The translations under genes and the position numbers were made by a program. This document shows, in pieces, positions 51,078 to 59,181 of a stretch of DNA of 64,000 nucleotides; the stretch's first letter is position 1; every line of letters starts with the position of its first letter. The notes beneath the pieces were generated by a model. That model saw only the letters and a program-made list of their open reading frames with translations. It did no database searches and was not told the origin of the DNA. Source of the stretch: Rudanella lutea DSM 19387 (GTDB lineage Bacteria; Bacteroidota; Bacteroidia; Cytophagales; Spirosomataceae); NCBI RefSeq assembly GCF_000383955.1, contig NZ_KB913013.1, positions 2,200,277 to 2,264,276 on the forward strand. The letters run 5' to 3'.

Positions 51078-51830
51078 CTACCACACCCGATTGGCTACCA
51101 TATTAATAACCGCGTTGACTACCAACGCCAGCCCAAACGAAACCGCCACCGAAAAATGAGGCAACAGAAAAGCCTGTAAAAACAGAAAGGTGCTGAACCC
51201 AAACAGGCCAATTACCAGCCCGCGTAGCGTATGAATAGCCGCGTTACTTCCCTGTAGTGTGTGCGAAAAAATGGCCAGAATCGACGTCATGATCGGAAAG
51301 GGCGTCAGAATACCGCTCCAGGTAGGCCCCAGCACTTCGGCCAGATGCGTGATCAGAACCACAAACACGGTAGCCACGACCATTCGGATGGGAATCTCGA
51401 ACGGTAACCGTCGGGGTTTGACCGGCTCCGTGGTGGGTTTGGGAAAATACCGCAACGTAACAAACACCCCACCCAGAATGAGCAGATAGCAAGGCCATAG
51501 CCCCGGCCGGAGGTAACTGAAAAGCAAGACCGTAGCCGCGTAAGGCACGTACGCACCGAGCAACGTAGGAAACCACGGTAATCGCTTAGACAGGGCGGTG
51601 TATGTGTAACAAAAGCCGAGCAGCGACAAAACCCCAATCAGCACGCCCTCGATGGATTGCACCCCGAAGGCTTTGCCCTGTTCGAGGATAAAAAAGAAAA
51701 GAATAGGCCCGGCTATCCAGGGCATACTGCCAATGAGCCCGCCAATTCGGTTGCCCCAACGCCGGGCAACCAGCGTAACCAGGGCAATAATCGACGGCAT
51801 CAGGGTTATTTTGAGGAGAAAAACATTCAT
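51078..51830 (-). CDS. multi-spanning membrane protein of unknown function
   Basis: A 250-residue protein with about seven or eight membrane helices. The N-terminal LLKITLMPSIIALVTLVARRWGNRIGGLIGSMPWIAGPILFFFILEQG is recognisable as a recurrent uncharacterised membrane family, loosely like GlpM; the rest has further helices (IPIRMVVATVFVVLITHLAE, LRGLVIGLFGFSTFLFLQAF). No catalytic motif is seen. It follows the FAD oxidoreductase gene by 9 bases on the same strand, so the two are probably one operon, and the membrane protein may act with that enzyme (inference). Confidence 0.65.
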   Translation of the reverse strand: MNVFLLKITLMPSIIALVTLVARRWGNRIGGLIGSMPWIAGPILFFFILEQGKAFGVQSIEGVLIGVLSLLGFCYTYTALSKRLPWFPTLLGAYVPYAATVLLFSYLRPGLWPCYLLILGGVFVTLRYFPKPTTEPVKPRRLPFEIPIRMVVATVFVVLITHLAEVLGPTWSGILTPFPIMTSILAIFSHTLQGSNAAIHTLRGLVIGLFGFSTFLFLQAFLLPHFSVAVSFGLALVVNAVINMVANRVW

Positions 51831-51839
51831 GCGGAACCC

Positions 51840-53192
51840 TTACCAACTGAAAAATGAACGTTTTTTGGCCCGTGTTTCGACCGGCCACTGCGGAAATTGC
51901 CGGGCAAACTGCGCGACCATATCAGGCTCATACCGCCGGAAAAATTCGGGGTCGAAGTTAGCGTCGGCCAAATGGCCCATCACCACGCCAATTGGCTTTT
52001 CGGTCGCGATCCATTCGGTCCAGACCGCCTGCCGTTGCCGGATACCGAGCGTATTCATACCCACCACCGCGCCGGTATCGGCCCGGAAATAAATCCGCAG
52101 GGCCAGTTTGCGGGTTTCGTGCTGCCAGTAGAAGCTTTGCAAGTCGGGAAACTCGGCGGGCCGGGCCGGGGCCATGCCGTACGTTTGGTACTCGATGTCG
52201 AAGAACTTGGCCGAGTTGAAAAATACGCCCGGTTGGTAGGCCGTTTGGTTTCCCGTGAGCGTTTGGGCGAGCGTTTCGCCCATGATCCGGCCCGTGTACC
52301 AGATTTGTTCGAGCGGTTTCCGGCCCGGCGGAGGGGTCCGGTGCTGCACACAATCGCCAATGGCATACACGCCGGGCAGGTTCGTTTCCAGATATGGGTT
52401 CACCAGAATACCCCGGTCGGTTTCGAGGGCCGTATGGCGTAGAAAATCGATGTTGGACCGTACCCCCACCGATACCCCTACAAACTGCGCCGGTAGGGTT
52501 TCGCCCGCCGAGGTAACCACCTCCCCCACCCGGCCAGAGCCATCGTCAACCAGCTCGGTCAGTTCGGTGCTCAGACGCAGGTCGACGTGGTGTTCGCGGA
52601 TGTGGTTTGTTACGAGCGCCGACTCCTCGTCGGGTAAGACACTGTTCCAGTAGCTTTTTTCGCGAACGAGAAACGTCGGCCGGATCCCTTTCGACAGGAG
52701 CATTTCGCAGAGTTCGATCCCGATGAGCCCGCCCCCAACCACAACAGCCTCGCGCACCCCGACGGTATCGGCCTGCATACGGGCCAGGTCGGGCAGGCCA
52801 TACAGCCCCTGCACCCCGGCCAGCTGCTCGCCGGGCAGCCCTAAGCTGTTGGGCGTTGAGCCAAGGGCCAGTATGAGCACGTCGTAGGGCATCTCACGGC
52901 TTCGCTCACCTTCCGACCGTTCGGAAAGGAAGAGAGTTTTCTGGTCAAAGTCTATTTTTTCCACATGCGCCCGCAGCAGGTTAATCCGGTTTTTGGGCCA
53001 GAACCAATCCTCGTAGGGCTTCAGATGATGCGGCTCCAACTGCCCCATGTACACATACATCAGGGCGGTGCGGGAAAAGAAATGGTCAGTTTCCGACGAG
53101 ATGACGGTAAGCGAATCGTCGGAACGTTTACGGATTTCGCGGGCGGCAGTTATACCCGCAATTCCGTTGCCAATAATGACAATGGAGCGCAT
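51840..53192 (-). CDS. NAD(P)H/FAD-dependent oxidoreductase (rubredoxin-reductase-like)
   Basis: A 450-residue two-dinucleotide-binding flavoprotein. Motifs are IVIIGNGIAGITAAREI (FAD), FFSRTALMYVYMGQ, LILALGSTPNSLGLPG, AVVVGGGLIGIELCEML (NAD(P)) and GVYAIGDCVQHRTP (second FAD site). It resembles the assimilatory nitrite-reductase-like and rubredoxin-reductase flavoproteins. A C-terminal part of about 130 residues beyond the core (from EYQTYGMAPA) is unassigned. The start at 53192 is the ATG that opens the FAD motif; the frame stays open to 53291 but the extra sequence is not family-like. A membrane protein gene follows by 9 bases. Confidence 0.85.
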   Translation of the reverse strand: MRSIVIIGNGIAGITAAREIRKRSDDSLTVISSETDHFFSRTALMYVYMGQLEPHHLKPYEDWFWPKNRINLLRAHVEKIDFDQKTLFLSERSEGERSREMPYDVLILALGSTPNSLGLPGEQLAGVQGLYGLPDLARMQADTVGVREAVVVGGGLIGIELCEMLLSKGIRPTFLVREKSYWNSVLPDEESALVTNHIREHHVDLRLSTELTELVDDGSGRVGEVVTSAGETLPAQFVGVSVGVRSNIDFLRHTALETDRGILVNPYLETNLPGVYAIGDCVQHRTPPPGRKPLEQIWYTGRIMGETLAQTLTGNQTAYQPGVFFNSAKFFDIEYQTYGMAPARPAEFPDLQSFYWQHETRKLALRIYFRADTGAVVGMNTLGIRQRQAVWTEWIATEKPIGVVMGHLADANFDPEFFRRYEPDMVAQFARQFPQWPVETRAKKRSFFSW

Positions 53193-53378
53193 AAGCAGGG
53201 AAAAGACAGTGCCCAAATATACGCTCAGACAGGGCTTACCGATGACCGGGCTTACCGCTTTTGGGCGGTTTGCCGTGAAAATGAGCGACAAACCTCTTTT
53301 AGGACCATGTTTAGGGGCCGTTACCTCACCATAAAAACCAATTTATCCTTGCCTGAAGCCAATAACACGGGCAATTTC

Positions 53379-53410
53379 TTGTCGATTCGAACGGCAAACC
53401 GCTATATTTG
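53379..53410 (+). promoter_or_regulatory. promoter of the pyrophosphatase gene
   Basis: TTG (53379-53381), a 21-base spacer and TATATTTG (53403-53410), a perfect TAnnTTTG -7 box. The ATG at 53457 lies 46 bases further on. It is the best Bacteroidota-type promoter seen in the window. Confidence 0.6.
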
Positions 53411-53456
53411 GGCGCTAACAATCGAAGCCTATTAACTTTTATTCAACTTTTTTCGC

Positions 53457-56141
53457 ATGAATTCGAGTCTTTACCTTGTTCCCATTCTGGGCGTGATTGG
53501 TCTGGTCGTGATGGCCGCCAAGTTTATGTGGGTCTCGCGGCAGGATGCCGGAGACGCCCGGATGCAGGAGATTTCCGGCTACATCGCCGATGGAGCCATT
53601 GCCTTTCTGAAAGCTGAGTGGCGCGTTCTGATCGTTTTCGGGCTTATTGTGGCCGTGTTGTTGTCGTGGTCAGGCTCATTGGTCGAAAACTCACACTGGA
53701 GCATTGGTATCGCGTTTGCGTTTGGTGCGTTCACCTCGGCCCTTGCCGGTTATATCGGTATGAAAATCGCCACCAAAGCCAACGTACGGACGGCGCAGGC
53801 GGCCCGCACGAGCCTCACCCGCGCTCTCGATGTATCGTTTACGGGCGGTTCGGTTATGGGTATCGGTGTGGCGGGTCTGGCGGTGCTGGGCCTGAGCGTG
53901 CTGTTTATTATTGTCTATAACTACTTCGTTAGCGGTTCTGGCAACGTGAATGGTATCGAGATGGAACGCGCCCTCGAAGTAGTGGCCGGTTTCTCGCTCG
54001 GTGCGGAGTCGATTGCCCTGTTTGCCCGCGTGGCGGGTGGTATCTACACCAAAGCGGCCGACGTAGGCGCTGACCTCGTGGGTAAGGTAGAAGCCGGTAT
54101 CCCCGAAGACGATCCGCGTAACCCGGCTACCATTGCCGACAACGTAGGCGACAACGTGGGCGACGTAGCTGGTATGGGTGCCGACTTGTTTGGCTCGTAT
54201 GTGGCTACGATTCTGGCCACGATGGTACTGGGTCGCGAAATCATTATCCCCAACGACCCGATTCTGGGCCATGCTCCCATTGTTCTGCCCATCGTGATTG
54301 CCGGTCTGGGCCTGATTTTCTCGATTCTGGCGTGCTACCTCGTGCGCGTGAAAGACGACAATGGCAACGTACAGGGTGCCCTGAACATGGGCAACTGGGG
54401 TTCGATTATCCTCACCGTGATTGCTTCGTATTTCCTCGTAACCACGATGCTGCCTGACACTACGATGCAGATTCGGGGGGTTGAGTTTACCCGGATGGAT
54501 GTATTCTACGCGATTGTTACGGGTCTGGTTGTGGGCGCGCTGATGTCGATCATCACCGAATATTACACCGCTATGGGTCGCCGGCCGGTACTGTCCATTA
54601 TTCGTCAGTCGGCTACGGGGGCAGCTACCAACATCATCGGTGGTCTGTCGGTAGGTATGGAGTCTACGGTACTGCCTATTCTGGTGCTGGCGGCTGGTAT
54701 CTATACCTCATACCACTTTGCGGGTCTGTACGGCGTGGCTATTTCGGCCGCGGGTATGATGGCCACTACGGCGATGCAGCTGGCCATTGATGCCTTCGGG
54801 CCGATTGCCGACAATGCCGGTGGTATTGCCGAAATGAGCTACCTGCCCGAAGAGGTACGGGGCCGCACGGATATTCTCGACGCTGTGGGTAACACTACAG
54901 CCGCTACGGGTAAAGGTTTCGCTATTGCTTCGGCTGCCCTGACGGCCCTGGCTCTGTTTGCAGCCTTCGTCGGTATTTCGGGCATTTCGGCTATCGATAT
55001 TTACAAGGCCGACGTATTGGCGGGCTTGTTTGTGGGGGCCATGATTCCGTTTATTTTCTCGTCGCTGGCGATTGCCGCCGTAGGTCGGGCCGCTATGAGC
55101 ATGGTTGAAGAAGTACGTCGGCAATTCCGTGAAATTCCGGGCATTATGGAAGGTACCGGTAAGCCTGAGTACGAAAAATGCGTAGCTATCTCAACGCAGG
55201 CTTCTATTCGGGAGATGGTTCTGCCGGGCGCTATTGCCCTGACCGTGCCGGTGATTGTGGGCTTCATTTTTGGCCCCGAAGTACTCGGTGGTTTGCTGGC
55301 CGGGGTTACGGTATCGGGCGTATTGATGGGTATTTTCCAGAACAACGCCGGTGGTGCCTGGGACAACGCCAAGAAATCGTTCGAGAAAGGCGTTGAAATC
55401 AACGGACAGACGTACTACAAAAAGTCGGAGCCGCACAAAGCTTCGGTTACGGGCGATACCGTCGGTGATCCGTTCAAAGACACGTCGGGCCCTTCGATGA
55501 ACATCCTCATCAAGCTGATGTCGATTGTATCGCTCGTGATTGCGCCATACATCGCTATCAAATCAAGTGACCACGCGGGTCATGCTACCGAAGGCATCGA
55601 AGCCGTTGGCGGTGTGCAGGGGGTGGACTTGGAAAAATCGACTGCTGCCGACAATGCCGACGTATCGACGCCGAACGCCGATGTGCAACTCACCGACCTG
55701 ACCCTCGACGGGGGCGTGTCGCTGAAAGGTGTAAACGCCGAGGGCATCGAGGCCAACCTGCTCGATTTTATCAAGTCGGACAAGGCTGTTGACAAGGAGA
55801 CTTGGTTTGATTTTGACCGGCTGACGTTCGAAACGGGCAGCGCCACACTGAAGCCCGAATCGCAGGAGCAGTTGAAAAACATTGCCGAAATTTTGAAGGC
55901 GTTCCCCAACGTAAACATCAAGCTGGGTGGCTATACCGACAACACCGGCAACGCCAACAGCAACCTGAAACTCTCGGGCGACCGGGCTGCTTCGGTAAAA
56001 GGTGAACTGGTAAAGCTTGGCATTGACGGTGGCCGGCTGGAATCAGAAGGATACGGTCAGGAGCACCCCGTAGCCAGCAACGACACCGAAGAGGGCCGCG
56101 CGCAAAACCGCCGGATCTCTGTTCGGGTGACGAAAAAATAA
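53457..56141 (+). CDS. hppA: membrane pyrophosphatase fused to an OmpA-like peptidoglycan-binding domain
   Basis: An 894-residue protein in one frame. Residues 1-702 are an ion-pumping membrane pyrophosphatase: [36 protein letters not shown] and GADLFGSY carry the pyrophosphate/Mg site, and the sixteenth helix is at about 681-702. [10 protein letters not shown] indicates the K+-dependent class. The TM6 gate Glu of Na+ or plant H+ pumps is absent from [12 protein letters not shown], while E184 appears in TM5 ([10 protein letters not shown]), a feature I recall for Flavobacterium-type H+ pumps. A linker (703-782) leads to an OmpA domain (783-894) with diaminopimelate contacts D828 and R843 (15 apart) and NRRISVRV. 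The C-terminus of these pumps is extracytoplasmic, so the domain would sit in the periplasm. Confidence 0.9.
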   Translation: MNSSLYLVPILGVIGLVVMAAKFMWVSRQDAGDARMQEISGYIADGAIAFLKAEWRVLIVFGLIVAVLLSWSGSLVENSHWSIGIAFAFGAFTSALAGYIGMKIATKANVRTAQAARTSLTRALDVSFTGGSVMGIGVAGLAVLGLSVLFIIVYNYFVSGSGNVNGIEMERALEVVAGFSLGAESIALFARVAGGIYTKAADVGADLVGKVEAGIPEDDPRNPATIADNVGDNVGDVAGMGADLFGSYVATILATMVLGREIIIPNDPILGHAPIVLPIVIAGLGLIFSILACYLVRVKDDNGNVQGALNMGNWGSIILTVIASYFLVTTMLPDTTMQIRGVEFTRMDVFYAIVTGLVVGALMSIITEYYTAMGRRPVLSIIRQSATGAATNIIGGLSVGMESTVLPILVLAAGIYTSYHFAGLYGVAISAAGMMATTAMQLAIDAFGPIADNAGGIAEMSYLPEEVRGRTDILDAVGNTTAATGKGFAIASAALTALALFAAFVGISGISAIDIYKADVLAGLFVGAMIPFIFSSLAIAAVGRAAMSMVEEVRRQFREIPGIMEGTGKPEYEKCVAISTQASIREMVLPGAIALTVPVIVGFIFGPEVLGGLLAGVTVSGVLMGIFQNNAGGAWDNAKKSFEKGVEINGQTYYKKSEPHKASVTGDTVGDPFKDTSGPSMNILIKLMSIVSLVIAPYIAIKSSDHAGHATEGIEAVGGVQGVDLEKSTAADNADVSTPNADVQLTDLTLDGGVSLKGVNAEGIEANLLDFIKSDKAVDKETWFDFDRLTFETGSATLKPESQEQLKNIAEILKAFPNVNIKLGGYTDNTGNANSNLKLSGDRAASVKGELVKLGIDGGRLESEGYGQEHPVASNDTEEGRAQNRRISVRVTKK

Positions 56142-56167
56142 AAGCACCGCACATACGCGCTTTTGAG

Positions 56168-56200
56168 AGGCCGGGTTCTGATGAACCCGGCCTTTTTGTT
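56168..56200 (+). terminator. rho-independent terminator after hppA
   Basis: AGGCCGGGTTC and GAACCCGGCCT form a perfect 11-pair stem with a TGAT loop, followed by TTTTGTTTG. Confidence 0.93.
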
Positions 56201-56283
56201 TGTCCTATCGGCTAAATAATCTACTTATTTTGTGGATTAATTAATACAAAAGCCTCCACAAAACGATCGGTAAAAAAGCGGCC

Positions 56284-56297
56284 TTTTGTCCACAAAA
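56284..56297. promoter_or_regulatory. palindrome TTTTGTNNACAAAA, copy 2
   Basis: TTTTGTCCACAAAA has the same symmetric arms as the site at 17697-17710. It lies about 200 bases before the SGNH gene start. Confidence 0.35.
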
Positions 56298-56495
56298 AAT
56301 TAAACAAACGGCATCAAAACAAATTATCCTCACTATCAAGGCCTTGTAGAGGTCATCTTAAACAAAACACGCCGTTTAATCAAAACTACGCTTTACCTCT
56401 ACAACCCTTTGGAACAAAACAGAATCCGAATAATTAATGCAAGTGAATACACCCTGTTTCAACTACCATTTGATTTAAAACTACAAGATACGTCC

Positions 56496-58922
56496 ATGAA
56501 CGTGCGCAACTACCTCTTAGTAAGCCTGTTGAGTTTATTAGGATTTCAACTCATGGGTCAAACATTAACGCTCGATTCACCGGTGAGCCGGATGGTTTTC
56601 CAGCGTTCTTCTTCCAACACAGCCATTGTCCCGGTCAGGGGGCAGGCACCCGGCTCAGCCACCCGCATACAGGGACGGCTGATTGCGCGGCAGGGCGGAC
56701 AAACCACCGACTGGCGCGAAGGTTCGCTCAGCAACGGCACATTTCAGATCAACATTCAAGCTACGGGCGGTTTTTACGACCTCGAGGTTGTTGCCCTCGC
56801 GGGTAGTACCGAAGTAGCCCGGCAACGGCGCGAGCGTATCGGCGTTGGCGAAGTATTCATTGTTTCGGGCCAATCGAACAACTACGGCGAACCCGGCAAG
56901 GGACTACCGGCCGCCGACGACCGGGTGTCGGTAGTCAACTACTGGCCGGGGCTCGAAGGGCACGTGAGCGAAAGTACCCTGCCAATGGTGTTCTCGCAGG
57001 CTGGCCCCGGCACCAACTGTGCCCCCCGCAACCCACTCTACATCTGGGGTGGGCTGGGCGACCGGCTGGTGGCTAAACTGGGCGTTCCGGTCCTGTTTCT
57101 GGGCGCAGCCGGGCCGGGGGCATCGACAAACAACTGGCGCGAAGCCGCGCAGGGGGTTGAAAACGTAAGTGGCCGCGACTGGACCGGCAATATCCCGTAC
57201 AAGCCACTCCGGCTGGCCTTGCAGGTCTACGGCCGAAAAACCGGTATCCGGGGCATTCTATGGCATCAGGGCGAGTCGGACAACTCGTACCAGACCACCG
57301 AGGGCTACGTAAACAACATGCGCGTGGTGATTAGCCAAACCCGGAACGACAGCGGTTTCGGGAACCTCTCGTGGATGATTGCGCGGGCTTCCTACTACCC
57401 ATTCTACACGGGTAAAGAAGTAGACCCCAACATCATTACGGCGCAGAATATCCTCATCGGTAGCACGAGCAACACCTTTGCCGGTCCCTACACAGACCCA
57501 TACTACGGTCCCAGCTACCGCGCCGACAAGCTGCACTTTACCGAAAATGCGTACGGGTTCCTGGCCGACCTCTGGAACAGCTCGCTGACCACCGACTACT
57601 TCCGGCAGTCGCAACCCTCGCTGCCCAACTACGGCCCGGCCTCGCCCGCAGCCTCCAACCAAACCGACCCGGTAGCCCAAACACCCACCACTCCCGATCC
57701 GTCGAAAGAAAATGTGGGCAACGCGCTCCGCCTGACCACGCCAACCTACAACTGCCAGACGGGGGCTATTGTGCTCAACACAAGCGGGGGCGACGGCACC
57801 CGAATCGAGTTTGCCATTCCGGGCGTTACGGGCTGGACCACCAATCCCGTGCATACCATTGGTGAAGGGATTCGGCGCGATGCCCAGACCCTAACCATCT
57901 ACGCCCGGCAGTCGGGCGGGCAGATCTCGTTAATTTGGGGGATTCGGGCGGCCTGCGATGGCTCGGCCCCGACAACGTCGCCCGGCACGCCCCCCAGCAC
58001 GGGCCAACCCGCATCCAACACCGCGCCCCAGACGCCCGCACCACCGATCACGGGCGGAGCTCTGGCGCTGCAAACGCCACTCTATAACTGCCAGACGGGG
58101 GCGGCTATATTCCGAACAACGGGCGGCAACGGCAGCGCCGTAGAATTTATGGCACCCGGTATTACCGGCTGGACGACCAATGCCTCACACCTGATTGGCG
58201 AAGGCATCCGGCGCGATGCCCAAACCATTACGATCTACGCCCGGCAGTCCGGTGTGCAGATCTCGCTCAACTGGAACATCCGGGCGGCCTGCGATGGATC
58301 AGCCCCAGCTACACCGCCCTCAACCACCACGCCCCCCGCGAGCGAATCGACCCCGAAGCCGAGCACACCATCGGCAAGTATCGATCTGGTTTTACTCGTA
58401 CCGATCTACAACTGTGGGTCGGGGCAGGTTACCTTCTCGACCATCGGTGGCACCGGGAGCGTCGTTGAATATATGGCTCCGGGTATTACCGGCTGGACCA
58501 CCACGCCCACACACGTCATCGGCGAGGGCATCCGGCGCGATGCCCAAACCATCACGATCTACGCCCGGCAGGATGGTAAGCAGGTGTCGCTTGTCTGGAA
58601 CATACGGGGGGCCTGCACGGGCGGTTCTATCTCGGGCACCTCGGCCCGGCTGGCCCCGGCGGCTGAGTCCGCTATGGAGTGGGTAGTAGGCCCCAACCCC
58701 ACCACCGACGAGGTGCAGCTACGCTGGCCCGGCGCGGCCAACTCCACCTGGAGCAGTAGGGTGCTGTCGGCGTCAGGTTACGAGCTGAACGTGTCGGCCC
58801 CGGAAGCCACGCCAACCGGTCTGCGGCTCAACCTGCGGCAACTCCCCACGGGTATCTATCTCTGGCAGGTAACTCCGCAGGGTAGCCCAACGCAGACGTT
58901 TAAAATCATGAAGCTCGACTAA
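56496..58922 (+). CDS. secreted SGNH (sialate O-acetylesterase-like) protein with three repeats and a T9SS sorting domain
   Basis: An 808-residue exported protein. After a signal peptide (about 1-25, ending LMGQ), an SGNH/SASA hydrolase domain spans about 110-390 with IVSGQSNNYGEPGKG (Ser), ILWHQGESDNSYQ and DKLHFTENAYG (catalytic Asp/His). Three repeats of about 80 residues follow at roughly 412-490, 525-602 and 632-710, each with YNC, GWTT, the exact string GEGIRRDAQT and IYARQ, joined by Pro/Thr-rich linkers. The C-terminus (WVVGPNPTTDEVQLRWPG to TFKIMKLD) is a Por-type sorting domain, so the protein is probably exported by the type IX system and attached or released at the surface. Carbohydrate de-esterification is likely; the repeats are of unknown role. 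Confidence 0.82.
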   Translation: MNVRNYLLVSLLSLLGFQLMGQTLTLDSPVSRMVFQRSSSNTAIVPVRGQAPGSATRIQGRLIARQGGQTTDWREGSLSNGTFQINIQATGGFYDLEVVALAGSTEVARQRRERIGVGEVFIVSGQSNNYGEPGKGLPAADDRVSVVNYWPGLEGHVSESTLPMVFSQAGPGTNCAPRNPLYIWGGLGDRLVAKLGVPVLFLGAAGPGASTNNWREAAQGVENVSGRDWTGNIPYKPLRLALQVYGRKTGIRGILWHQGESDNSYQTTEGYVNNMRVVISQTRNDSGFGNLSWMIARASYYPFYTGKEVDPNIITAQNILIGSTSNTFAGPYTDPYYGPSYRADKLHFTENAYGFLADLWNSSLTTDYFRQSQPSLPNYGPASPAASNQTDPVAQTPTTPDPSKENVGNALRLTTPTYNCQTGAIVLNTSGGDGTRIEFAIPGVTGWTTNPVHTIGEGIRRDAQTLTIYARQSGGQISLIWGIRAACDGSAPTTSPGTPPSTGQPASNTAPQTPAPPITGGALALQTPLYNCQTGAAIFRTTGGNGSAVEFMAPGITGWTTNASHLIGEGIRRDAQTITIYARQSGVQISLNWNIRAACDGSAPATPPSTTTPPASESTPKPSTPSASIDLVLLVPIYNCGSGQVTFSTIGGTGSVVEYMAPGITGWTTTPTHVIGEGIRRDAQTITIYARQDGKQVSLVWNIRGACTGGSISGTSARLAPAAESAMEWVVGPNPTTDEVQLRWPGAANSTWSSRVLSASGYELNVSAPEATPTGLRLNLRQLPTGIYLWQVTPQGSPTQTFKIMKLD

Positions 58923-58948
58923 CTCTGCATGCCATTTTAATATGAATT

Positions 58949-59036
58949 GAACGCGGACGACGCAGATCGGGCAGATGTACGCCGATTACCTTTGTTAATC
59001 CGCGAAAATCCGTCTAATCCGCGTCGTCCGCGTGCC
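58949..59036. repeat. inverted repeat with ACGCGGA units
   Basis: The left arm has AACGCGGACGACGCAGAT; the right arm, on the minus strand, reads ACGCGGACGACGCGGATTAG and CGGATTTTCGCGGATT. It lies just after the SGNH gene. A separate small hairpin ACTGGACA/TGTCCAGT (59048-59065) follows. Confidence 0.65.
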
Positions 59037-59181
59037 AATTCCTTACTACTGGACAAATGTCCAGTAATGATCGACCAGGGGTCAGACCGAAACGAACCGG
59101 TTTGGCCCCTTGCTGTTTACCGCCCTCACGCCCGAAAAATCGTATCTTTACGTCCATCATAACCCACAAGCTGCTACGACC

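Larger units (their letters stand above)
56142..56495. other. terminator plus A/T-rich leader with inverted repeats
   Basis: After hppA a strong terminator (56168-56200) is followed by a 290-base A/T-rich stretch. It contains TTTTGTCCACAAAA (56284-56297) and the perfect 10-base arms TTGTAGAGGT (56344-56353) and ACCTCTACAA (56395-56404). It is probably the control region of the SGNH gene; no gene is seen. Confidence 0.5.

Noticed and set aside
53193-53291. Upstream extension of the FAD oxidoreductase to 53291
   Set aside because: The flavin motif starts right after the ATG at 53192; the added residues are not family-like.
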